A stretch of DNA of 11,558 bases from positions 1 through 11,558 of the forward strand of contig JAZMZI010000097.1 in assembly GCA_045585895.1 (NCBI GenBank), read 5' to 3'. Origin of the DNA: SVTX01 sp045585895. Its GTDB lineage: Bacteria > Bacillota > Clostridia > Oscillospirales > CAG-272. Below the pieces are notes generated by a model. The model worked only from the letters and a program-made list of their open reading frames with translations. It was not told the origin of the DNA and ran no database searches. Positions 1 through 7,200 of the stretch are shown piece after piece. Every line of letters begins with the position of its first letter. Position 1 is the first letter of the stretch. Both the position numbers and the translations under genes were made by a program.

Positions 1-51
1 AAGCCACACCATTTGCATTATTTCTCGTCCGCTTTGTCCTCTACTTAACAT
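1..51 (-). CDS. N-terminus of an unrecognised protein, cut by the window edge
   Basis: An ATG at 51-49 opens a frame of 17 codons that runs off the window at base 1. It begins M-L-S-R-G-Q-S-G-R-E and continues I-M-Q-M-V-W-L. The start is supported by a purine-rich site AGGCGGTG at 64-57, one base from AGGAGGTG and 5 bases from the ATG. A TGATATAAT extended -10 lies just upstream. The GH2 gene uses a very similar AAGGCGGG site. The fragment is too short to assign a family or to show a signal peptide. It is downstream of the GH2 gene but separated from it by terminator hairpins and has its own promoter, so it is probably a separate transcription unit. The call rests on the signals, not on protein similarity. 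Confidence 0.4.
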   Translation of the reverse strand, partial: MLSRGQSGREIMQMVWL

Positions 52-56
52 TCTTT

Positions 57-64
57 CACCGCCT
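57..64 (-). promoter_or_regulatory. ribosome binding site of the edge gene
   Basis: AGGCGGTG on the minus strand, 5 bases before the ATG at 51. It differs from AGGAGGTG at one base. It decides the start of the partial gene. Confidence 0.4.
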
Positions 65-81
65 GTCTTTTTCTTGCTTCT

Positions 82-90
82 ATTATATCA
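82..90 (-). promoter_or_regulatory. extended -10 promoter of the edge gene
   Basis: Minus strand reads TGATATAAT, a TGn extended -10 with a perfect TATAAT at 87-82. No good -35 is present: the T-run of the upstream terminator occupies that area. The predicted transcript starts near 75, giving a leader of about 25 bases before the ATG at 51. Confidence 0.45.
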
Positions 91-101
91 CATCTTACGC
101 A

Positions 102-129
102 AAAAAGCCACCCTTTCGAGTGACTTTTT
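102..129 (-). terminator. Rho-independent terminator of the GH2 gene
   Basis: In the minus-strand RNA, AAAAAGUCAC pairs with GUGGCUUUUU over 10 positions. One U-G wobble, an 8-base loop and a run of six U complete it. On the plus strand the wobble becomes a C/A mismatch, so the hairpin is built for minus-strand transcripts. Confidence 0.75.
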
Positions 130-139
130 CGACAGACTG

Positions 140-168
140 AAATCCCGTTCTTGCGAACGGGATTTTTT
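140..168. terminator. second hairpin, probably a bidirectional terminator
   Basis: An 11-bp perfect stem (AAATCCCGTTC at 140-150 with its complement at 155-165) has a 4-base loop, GCAA on the minus strand (GNRA type). The longer T-run (163-168) is on the plus strand, but no plus-strand gene precedes it in the window. For GH2 transcripts it lies 24 bases past the stop, in tandem with the 102-129 terminator. Confidence 0.65.
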
Positions 169-188
169 ATATTACGATACCACGTATT

Positions 189-2609
189 TTACCTATAAAC
201 GTATTCCTTCGATATATCCGCATATTTCAGCTTAAGCTTGAAGCCCTCGGCATCCGTGATCTTAACGATCGCCTTACATCTGCCCTCAAACACCATATAC
301 TCATTGGTATCGTGGGTGCTTGAATCGTAAAGATTATCACTTACCATAGCGAAAAGCTCACAATCTTCGGTCTCAACACGCAGAAAATCGTATGCGTTCG
401 GAACACGCGTACCGTTTTCATCGGTTATCTCGACGGAAAGCTCAAGGTATCCACCGAGGCAAGCCTCGTCGTAATCGGGGGTGACGCGGATATCGGCGGC
501 ATCGTTTGCGGTCTTCAGCACGTCGCGCGCGACCTCGACACCGTTTTTGTAGCCAATAAGCTCAAGCTCGCCGGGAATATAGGTGATCTCAACCTGCTCG
601 GGGATCCATCTGTCATTCGGGGTTCTGCTTTCGCGGTATATTTCAATGCCGTTTTGCTTCAAAACCACCTCGTCGCAGTTATATATCAGATAGAGCGAGA
701 TTTTCTCACCCTCCTGCCAATTATAGTGCGCCGTGGCAGGCATTACTCTCGACCATTTTGGGGCGACGGCAACCGCAAGCTTAACTACCGTCTCGTCTGA
801 CCAGATAGCCTTTCTGAAATAATAATCGGGCTTTTTCGTATTGGAGATTCCGATTATCGAGTTAGGCCATCCGTGCAAAAGCGGCTTGTCTTCTTTATTT
901 TCGTTCTGTCTGTCTCGCATATAGGTATCGCTTAAGGTGGGGATATATTGGATCTTCATAAAATCCACCGCCTCGCCGAGATAATCGAAGGCTGTCCAAA
1001 CGTACTGTCCAAGCACGTAGTCGTTATCTCTGACGGGATACCAGCAGTTGGGGTGCGCCACGGTTTCCGAGCCTATCAGCACGTACTCGGGGTGCTCCTC
1101 CCTTATAATCTCATAATATTTATCCTTGGCGCGCGACTCAACGTAGTTAAATCCCGCAACGTCAACGATGCCCATGGCTACGGGATTATAATTCATATTA
1201 TACGAGCCCTCAAGCGCCACCGTGGTGGGTCTCGTGTCGTCAAGCTCCTTGGCGATCTTCTGCATTTTGTGAAGGATCGGCTCGCTCATCTTAAAGTAAA
1301 GCTCGGGTATCTCATTTCCGAAGCTGTACATTATGACCGAGGGGAAATTGCGGTCTCTCGTGATCATACTGCTAAGGTCGGTCTCAAACCACTGATCGAA
1401 ATACTGATAGTATCCGTACTCCATTTTCCCGTGAGGAGACAGCGTTCTGTACCAGCCCTTCTTCCATTCGTCAAACGCCTCGTCAATGACCGTAAAGCCC
1501 AGATAATCACACGCTATATAAAAGATCTCGGGGAAAGGATGGTGCGCGGTTCTGATGGAATTGCAGCCCATTTCCTTAAGTATGAGCAATCTGTTCACCC
1601 AAGCGTCAAGGTTAGTAGCGTTACCAAACGCGTGAATGTCCTGATGGATGCACATTCCCTTCAGCTTGACCTGCTTGCCGTTGAGGAAAAAGCCCTTGTC
1701 CTTGTCACAGCGTATATCTCTTATACCGAGAGGGATCCTCAGGTCGTCGTAAAGCTTTTCTCCGCAATATATCTTCGCGTGGATAACGTAGAGGTCGGGC
1801 TTCTCGATGCTCCAAAGCTTTGGAGCCTTCAAGGTAAAGTCAACGCTTACGGTCTCCTCGGAATAATTCTCTATATCAAACGTTTTTTTGCCCGAGCATA
1901 CGACGTTACCGTCAAGCTCCTCCACGTCGCAGACGAAATCGCAGGTCTTTACGACGTCTACGTTTGGCGTCTCAAGCTTCCCGAAAAGCTGAAATACGGT
2001 TTCGGGGAAAGCGTTTGCCATAACGTCGGCAGACACGCTTATCCTTGCCTCGCCGTCCAAGCTCTGCGCTTTTGCAAAAACAGAGTCGGGCTTCATGAAA
2101 AGCTGATCGGTCACCACAAGATAGACCTTGCGATAGATGCCTGTTCCTATGTAGAATCTGGAAAAGGGTTGATCCGACGTATCGCAGATAACCTTTACCG
2201 TATTGACCGTATCATATCTCAAAAAAGACGACAGGTTATACTCAAACTGCGTGAACGGATAAGGATGCTGACCTAAGAAATGACCGTTTATGTACACCTT
2301 CGCATTGGAAGCAACTCCGTCAAAGCGGATGCTTACCCGCTTGCCGCGGAATTCGTCTGCCCTAAATTGCTTTTGATATACGACTATTCCCGTCTTTACG
2401 TATCCGCCCGTAAGACCCGATCTCGCATTCATAAAATAACCTTGTCTTACGCTGTAATCGTGGGGCAAGGTGACATTATGCCAATCCGTGTTCTCTGCCC
2501 CGCGGTCAAAGGTATATTGCCAGTCCTCGCAAAAGTCGATCATCAGGCGCGCATCGGTCGATCTCAGAACGTTGTAATACTCTCTTACCTTGCCGTAAAT
2601 TGAATCCAT
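189..2609 (-). CDS. glycoside hydrolase family 2 enzyme (beta-galactosidase-like)
   Basis: An 806-residue retaining exo-glycosidase of GH2, expected to release a terminal beta-linked sugar (galactose, glucuronate or similar) from oligosaccharides. No signal peptide is visible, so it should act in the cytoplasm on imported sugars. Domains in order: a jelly-roll sugar-binding domain (about 25-170), an immunoglobulin-like domain (about 175-300), a TIM barrel (about 300-600), a DUF4982-like beta domain (about 610-700) and a C-terminal beta domain (about 705-806). The acid/base is E433 in SFGNE. The probable nucleophile is E515 in IGSET. SIRTAHHP and QYVWTAFDYLGE are further GH2 active-site signatures. 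A TTG two codons upstream extends the frame, but the AAGGCGGG site is only 2 bases from it and 8 bases from the ATG, so I chose the ATG at 2609. Length and motifs look complete. The exact substrate cannot be read from sequence. Confidence 0.93.
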   Translation of the reverse strand: MDSIYGKVREYYNVLRSTDARLMIDFCEDWQYTFDRGAENTDWHNVTLPHDYSVRQGYFMNARSGLTGGYVKTGIVVYQKQFRADEFRGKRVSIRFDGVASNAKVYINGHFLGQHPYPFTQFEYNLSSFLRYDTVNTVKVICDTSDQPFSRFYIGTGIYRKVYLVVTDQLFMKPDSVFAKAQSLDGEARISVSADVMANAFPETVFQLFGKLETPNVDVVKTCDFVCDVEELDGNVVCSGKKTFDIENYSEETVSVDFTLKAPKLWSIEKPDLYVIHAKIYCGEKLYDDLRIPLGIRDIRCDKDKGFFLNGKQVKLKGMCIHQDIHAFGNATNLDAWVNRLLILKEMGCNSIRTAHHPFPEIFYIACDYLGFTVIDEAFDEWKKGWYRTLSPHGKMEYGYYQYFDQWFETDLSSMITRDRNFPSVIMYSFGNEIPELYFKMSEPILHKMQKIAKELDDTRPTTVALEGSYNMNYNPVAMGIVDVAGFNYVESRAKDKYYEIIREEHPEYVLIGSETVAHPNCWYPVRDNDYVLGQYVWTAFDYLGEAVDFMKIQYIPTLSDTYMRDRQNENKEDKPLLHGWPNSIIGISNTKKPDYYFRKAIWSDETVVKLAVAVAPKWSRVMPATAHYNWQEGEKISLYLIYNCDEVVLKQNGIEIYRESRTPNDRWIPEQVEITYIPGELELIGYKNGVEVARDVLKTANDAADIRVTPDYDEACLGGYLELSVEITDENGTRVPNAYDFLRVETEDCELFAMVSDNLYDSSTHDTNEYMVFEGRCKAIVKITDAEGFKLKLKYADISKEYVYR

Positions 2610-2617
2610 AAGCAAAT

Positions 2618-2625
2618 CCCGCCTT
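2618..2625 (-). promoter_or_regulatory. ribosome binding site deciding the GH2 start
   Basis: AAGGCGGG on the minus strand lies 8 bases before the ATG at 2609 and only 2 bases before an in-frame TTG at 2615. This favours the ATG and an 806-residue protein. Confidence 0.65.
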
Positions 2626-2658
2626 TCTCAAAATATGCTATATCATATTTCTGTTTGC

Positions 2659-2687
2659 ATTTTAACACGATATAATATCGGTGTCAA
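2659..2687 (-). promoter_or_regulatory. sigma-70 type promoter of the GH2 gene
   Basis: Minus strand reads TTGACA (2687-2682), a 17-bp spacer, then TAAAAT (2664-2659). TGT directly before the -10 gives an extended -10. The predicted start is near 2652, leaving a leader of about 43 bases. The only other gene upstream on this strand is the broken isomerase, so GH2 is probably transcribed alone. Confidence 0.85.
2668..2680. promoter_or_regulatory. candidate operator inside the GH2 promoter
   Basis: A perfect inverted repeat, CGATAT-T-ATATCG on the minus strand, fills most of the 17-bp spacer between -35 and -10. A dimeric repressor bound here would exclude RNA polymerase, as expected for a sugar-inducible hydrolase. 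No regulator gene is in the window, and the odd centre is unlike the CG centre usual for LacI-family operators. Confidence 0.5.
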
Positions 2688-2825
2688 CATCAAAACCGAA
2701 ATTTGATATTTTTTGCAGGATCGTTATATTTCATATATCGGCAATTTATTATGACGCGTATGCGAACTAAAAATGCTTTGCACCTGTATTTTCTTTCGTT
2801 TTCGCGCTTTTGTATTGTATAAGTA

Positions 2826-3425
2826 TCAGCCGCGCACCATATCGTCAAGGGCGCATGTGCATGCGTAAAGATAATTGATCAGTGCCTCAAGCGAAGAATT
2901 AAAATGGAAAACGATCTCAAGGGTGAGGTATCCGTCAAAGCCTGTGTCCTTGAGTGCCGCCATTACCGCCTTCCAATCCACAGAGCGACGGACGTAATAT
3001 CCCGAGGGGTCGGGGTAGAACGGAGGATAGTGGTTGTCGTTTATGGCATCGTTGTTGTGTACGTGAGTACCCATAATGCGGTTGCCAAGCTTGCATATTC
3101 TTTCGGCATGATCCTCATCGCAAAGGTTGGCGTGGCCGAAATCCCATACGCCGCAAACGTAGTCGCTGTTTAAACTGTCGATTAGCTTGATATGATCCTC
3201 AACTAAATAGGAATAGAACGGGGGCAGTCCGGGGTTAGGATATTTCATAAGGTTTTCGATGCCCAGCTTAACTCCGAAGCGCTCACACGCCTCTACATGA
3301 GGCTTGAATGAGATAAGATTCTCCTCAAAAGACCGTTCGCGGTCGCAGGACTCTACGGGAGGTACTCCGGGGATGAGGAATCTTCTCGGATGCACGGCAC
3401 ATATCTCCGCGCCGAGAATTTTCAC
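2826..3425 (-). pseudogene. C-terminal part of a xylose-isomerase-like TIM-barrel sugar isomerase/epimerase
   Basis: About 199 codons match the C-terminal two thirds of the xylose-isomerase-like TIM barrel family (AP endonuclease family 2 fold), which usually isomerises or epimerises sugars with a divalent metal. Likely metal and substrate residues are visible: H in CAVHP, E in LGIENL, D and H in WDFGHAN, H in GTHVHNND and E in YLTLEIVF. The family is usually 260-290 residues, so about 80 N-terminal residues are missing. The first possible start is a GTG at 3425 with no ribosome binding site. The frame instead continues upstream without a stop into GH28-like sequence up to a TAG at 3530-3528. 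No promoter was seen. I judge it a remnant, though its coding frame is undamaged. Confidence 0.75.
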
Positions 3426-3507
3426 GTTTTCTACGTGAATTCCGAAAACAGTGGCGTATACTACCGCGCCCTCATCGATGAATACCGTCTGGCCGCTTTT
3501 AAGATAG
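3426..3507 (-). pseudogene. fragment resembling a GH28-type right-handed beta-helix protein, fused in frame to the isomerase remnant
   Basis: About 27 codons in the same frame as the isomerase remnant read IYLKSGQTVFIDEGAVVYA, then a segment ending HVENVKILGA. This is the pattern of the early beta-helix of GH28 (polygalacturonase-like) and related pectin-lyase-fold proteins, with a Y-L-K-S-G-Q-T strand, an E/D-GAVVY turn and an E-N-V-[KR]-I-L-G turn. It does not belong to the isomerase fold. The join falls near VKILGA, a string compatible with both families, so its exact place is uncertain by several codons. The upstream edge is near 3505-3512, where plus-strand isomerase sequence begins. The assignment is by eye from a short stretch. 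Confidence 0.5.
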
Positions 3508-3755
3508 ATGTGGCTTGAAGGCGACAGCTACCGTCGCATATACAACAATATGAAGCTGGCTATCGATACCGCGGCGAACTGTGCAGTCCCTACGGTCATT
3601 TTTCACGTCTCGAGCGGCTGGGAGCCTCCTGCCACGAACGAATTGGGATTCTCCCGTTTTGACGAATTGGTCAACTATGCCGAGACAAAAGGAGTTACCG
3701 TAGCCTTTGAAAATCTTCGCGTTGTATCTAATCTTCTTGAATTTACGGAACGTTA
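3505..3755 (+). pseudogene. internal fragment of a second sugar isomerase/epimerase, opposite strand
   Basis: About 80 codons on the plus strand match the N-terminal to middle part of a xylose-isomerase-like TIM-barrel protein. MWLEGD is followed by an amphipathic helix, then PTVIFHVSSGWEPP, a helix containing FDELVNYAE, and GVTVAFENLR with the expected H and E. It is not the missing half of the minus-strand remnant: FHVSSGW and AFENL occupy the same fold positions as CAVHP and GIENL there, so two different genes are represented. Both ends are broken. A TAG precedes the first ATG (3508) directly, no ribosome binding site is seen, and homology stops near TERY at about 3750, where transposase sequence on the other strand begins. 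Confidence 0.75.
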
Positions 3756-4114
3756 CAGCTTTATGATCAGCTGATAAAACAGATCCTCTATCACTCCGCT
3801 CAGATATCCGTCCTGAAATCTTGAGACCGTTGCGTGGCTCGGCGCCTTTTCTCCATTCAGTAACCACATATACCGAATGTCGTTTTCGCATGCTTCCACG
3901 ATCTTTCTTGCCAAATAGATTCCGTTCATATATGCGTACACGATTATTTCAAACATCGTTTTGGATCAAGCTTTCTCCAATGTCTCAAATATGCTTCATC
4001 CAGCCTTGTGTAGTCCAATTCATCGCATATTTCGTGCAACAAATGCACCGGATCATCTTCTTTTATGCAAATTCCTAAATTTATTGGTAAAACTACTTGA
4101 TTTCTGTCTCTCAT
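3756..4114 (-). pseudogene. IS1182-family transposase, frameshifted and truncated
   Basis: The first frame starts with ATG at 4114 and carries an N-terminal part ending TRLDEAYLRHWRKLDPK, then meets a stop at 3946-3944. Typical family continuation resumes in another frame from 3956 with MFEIIVYAYMNGIYLARK, then EACENDIRYMWLLNGEK, SHATVSRF and IEDLFYQLI. This is the DUF772-type N-terminal domain of IS1182 transposases. The bases at the junction (AAACGATG) fit loss of one base or gain of two near 3957. After about 118 codons the homology ends at 3756. The DDE catalytic domain, roughly the last 350 residues, is absent, so no active transposase can be made. Confidence 0.85.
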
Positions 4115-4161
4115 TGGTGTATAATTATCTCGCTTTCTTGTGGATTTTTTGTAGCAATTAA

Positions 4162-4190
4162 ATTATACAACAAAGCAAACGGATACTCAA
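4162..4190 (-). promoter_or_regulatory. promoter of the IS1182 transposase
   Basis: Minus strand reads TTGAGT (4190-4185), a 17-bp spacer, then TATAAT (4167-4162). It points at the transposase ATG at 4114. The -35 lies in the loop region of the 4177-4217 hairpin. No good ribosome binding site precedes the ATG. Confidence 0.55.
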
Positions 4191-4220
4191 TACCTTTTCG
4201 GTAAAGAATATCCGTTTTTT
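4177..4220. terminator. terminator-like hairpin in the IS leader
   Basis: AAACGGATA at 4177-4185 pairs with TATCCGTTT at 4209-4217. An inner TACC/GGTA pairing is in the loop. A T6 run (4215-4220) follows on the plus strand. On the minus strand a weaker T-rich tract follows, so it may also stop transcripts leaving the lipoprotein gene. Confidence 0.6.
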
Positions 4221-4228
4221 CTTTTTTG

Positions 4229-4258
4229 GGGGCTGCCTTAGTGAGACAGCCCCTTTTT
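4229..4258. terminator. GC-rich hairpin at the outer end of the IS
   Basis: GGGGCTG at 4229-4235 pairs with CAGCCCC at 4247-4253, and T5 follows on the plus strand. In minus-strand RNA the stem gains a U-G and a C-G pair, but A-rich sequence follows instead of U. It is the first strong hairpin past the lipoprotein stop and may overlap the IS terminal repeat. Confidence 0.6.
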
Positions 4259-4276
4259 CATTTACTAAATCTAAAA

Positions 4277-7200
4277 TTATTCTGCCGCAGGCACCTGAAC
4301 ACCGGTGATATGTGCGATGTAGCAGAGCGAATTGGGCTGTCCCTTGGGAACTGCCGCAAAGGTTACGCTGACCGTTTGTCCTGCGTATGCGGAAAGATCT
4401 GCCTCGACACCCTGAGTGCTTTCGGTATAGGTGGTGTTATCAGTATGGCTGCTCTGATATCTGCATCCCGCAACCGAAGCGGTTCGGTCAACGAAGGTGT
4501 ACGTGCCGTTAAGTCTCGTCTCGGCGTGCGTAATATGGTTGCTGTCTCCGTTGATAAAGCTGTCTTTACCGCGGAGAGATGCCTCGTGCCAGGTCTTACC
4601 CCCGTCGGCAGACCAAACGATCTTCTCAAATCCGCCTTCAACGACCGTAAATCCTGCAATAGCAAGACGGTTGTTTGCAAGGGTGGTGCCGTTAAGCTCG
4701 TAAACCTCGGGACCCTTGATGGAGTTACCGCCCATACCTGAAAGCTTAAGACCGTTGACAGAGTCAAGGCAGGTGGAATGAGCGATCTGAGACTTGACGT
4801 ATCCCGAGCTGAGATCGTTGTACTGGTCGTTAACAACGTCTTCATCGGGGGCGCCTGGAGCAACTACTTCGACGTTTAAGATGTGAGTTATGTAGCAAAG
4901 ACCGTTAGGATCGCTGTTGGGAATAGCCGCAAAGGTCACGTCAACGGTCTGACCGATATACGCGGTAAGATCTGCCGCAACGCCTGCTCCCGCTTCGCTG
5001 TAATAAGCGTATTTAGTTCCCTGATACGTGATACCCGTATAGGACGCCTGAGGGTTAACGAAGGTGTAGGTATTGTTAAGTCTTCCCTGCGCAACGGTGA
5101 TGTGATCGTTGCCGCCGTTGCCGAATTTAGTAAGGTTGTGGAAGGTCGCATCGTTCCAGGTCTTACCTCCGTCGGCAGACCAAACTATCTTGCTGAAGCC
5201 GCCCTCAACGACCGTCCAGCCCGTAATATATACGAGAGAATTACCGACGGTGGTGCTGTTAAGAGAATAGACCTCGGGACCCTTGACAGAGCTTCCGCCA
5301 AGACCGCCCGACAGCTTCTTACCGTTAACTCCCTCAAGGCAAGAGCCGTGAGCGACGTCGGAGTCGTGATAGCTTTCGTTTTTGTTATACTTGATAACGT
5401 ATTCCTCACCCGTGTTGGGGTCGATATTCTTGAGCGCCGCGCCCTCCATATAGGTTACGTAATCGATATCTTTATCGAAAGCAATAGCCTTTTCGTATTC
5501 GTTGAACGTAGCTATATAAGCTATGTTGATACAATCGGTAGCGGGGGTATTTTTCTCGTTAAGTATGTCGATTCTCAAATACTTAGCCACGTAATCGCCC
5601 GAATCGTCCGCAACGTAGGTATCGGGCTTAGTCGCGGCGAGATCAATAACGAGAATATGCCATTTTCCGTCTGCGGTAACCGATGCATAGAAGCCGTCCT
5701 CCGCCTTAGGAGCCTCATTTTTCGTGCTTGCAAAGATCTCGATGCTGCTGGGAGCGATAGTCTTGTTCGTATTGGGGAAACGGTACTTGATCACGAGATA
5801 TCTGCCCGTGGATCTGTTGCCTTCGGAGATAGGCGTAATATAGCCTTCCTTGCGGTCGGGGTTACCGTAGAAGGAGATATAACCGTTTTCAAGAGTTACG
5901 TTACCCAACTTATCAAGGGTATCGAGAGCAACCTCGTCAAGAGTATCGGGCTCAAAGTAGAACTTGTAATCTTCGTCCTGATAATAGCCGTCTCTCACAA
6001 CCACAAGCTCGTCGGGGAAGCCTTCGAATTCGCCGTCAACGGTAATTCTGAAGGTTCTGGGAGCGCCGTCCGTTATAGTCGTTACGAAGGAGTAGGAATA
6101 CGTGCCGTCTGCATCGTAATAGACCATATATCCGTCGTAGAGATGACCGTAGCCCTTGCCGTCGGGAGTGTTGATAGAGCAAACCTCGTATTCTACCCAT
6201 TCTTCGTTAACGAACTCTTCGATCTTGGGAACGGTAAGCGTGTCAAATCCGTAGATCCTCGTTGCTACGTTGTTTTCGCCGCCCGAGATCGTAAATTCAG
6301 CGCTCTTTCCGTTGGTAGTGCGGAAGAGGGGCATAAACGTATACTTGCTATTCTCCAACTCGCAATCTTTAACCGCAGTTCCTTCGAAGTGGCTGAGAAC
6401 GCTGTTTTCTCTGATGTCGCGAACGTTCTTATCCATATAATATATGGGATCGCCGTTTTCGTCGGTACCGATAACGGTGTTATAATAGAACTTACCGTCT
6501 ACGGGCGCTACGTCAACGAGCTGATTGCTTACGGCGTCGTATTTCTGGTGGTTAAGCTCCTGCGAGCCCCAAGGAGTGATGATAGCGTTCATCTTGAAGG
6601 TGTCGCCTGCCTTGAGGGTAACGTTGTCAAGGTCGAGAGTAAGTCTGAGATATACCTTGCCGTCTATCTTCTCGTTGTAAAGAAGGAACTTGGGCTCGTA
6701 CTTTTCACCGTTTATGGTGATCTCGGTATTGGCGATTATAAAGGACACGTTAACGTATCCGGGGATCTCGTAGTTGGTATAGTCGGGGATATAGAAGAAC
6801 GAGAAGTAAGGAGCAACGTCGCCGAGCTCGTATACGACCTGAGTGCCGTCTGCTACCGCATCGGTCTGAGCGAGCGAATCTGCATACGCGTACTCGTTAT
6901 TCTTGTCAAGATAGCCGATGTATCTGTAATAACCGCCGGTGGTCTTCTCACTTACGGAGTAGATCGAGAAGTTCTGTCTGAAGTCCTCAATGGAGACGTC
7001 CTCAAGAACCTTGTACTCGATGGTATAGTAGGTTCTGTTCTCATCGTTCTGAGGCATTTCCATATGGGTGTGAGTAACCTGCATCTTGCGGTCGTCGGTG
7101 ATATATTCCATCTCAAGCTCCGCGTAGGTGGGACCCGAGGAAATAATGGTATCGCTTACGAGTTCGGTAGCAACGTACTTGCCGTCAGCGTCGGTGTACT

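Larger units (their letters stand above)
3756..4253 (-). mobile_element. 5' remnant of an IS1182-family insertion sequence
   Basis: This covers the transposase fragment and its leader with hairpins and a promoter. The probable outer end is at 4253, where the minus strand reads GGGGCTGTCTCACTAAG, similar in style to IS1182-family terminal repeats. It lies 23 bases past the lipoprotein stop codon. The opposite end is lost at 3756, where isomerase sequence of the other orientation begins. No matching second terminal repeat or target duplication was found in the window. Confidence 0.65.

Noticed and set aside
948..2276. Plus-strand open frame of 442 codons
   Set aside because: It is antisense to the GH2 gene, which has all catalytic motifs on the minus strand. 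No ribosome binding site or domain is visible.
2826..3755. Single isomerase gene split by an inversion
   Set aside because: The plus and minus fragments both contain the same fold positions (VHP or FHV, then ENL), so they overlap and must come from two genes.
3499..3891. Minus-strand open frame of 130 codons across the mosaic
   Set aside because: It crosses the join between transposase and isomerase fragments in the wrong frame for both and shows no recognisable motif.
4280..5389. Sialidase catalytic domain
   Set aside because: Only one Asp-box occurs per domain copy. No Arg triad or RIP-type motif was seen, and the domain is too short for a six-bladed propeller.
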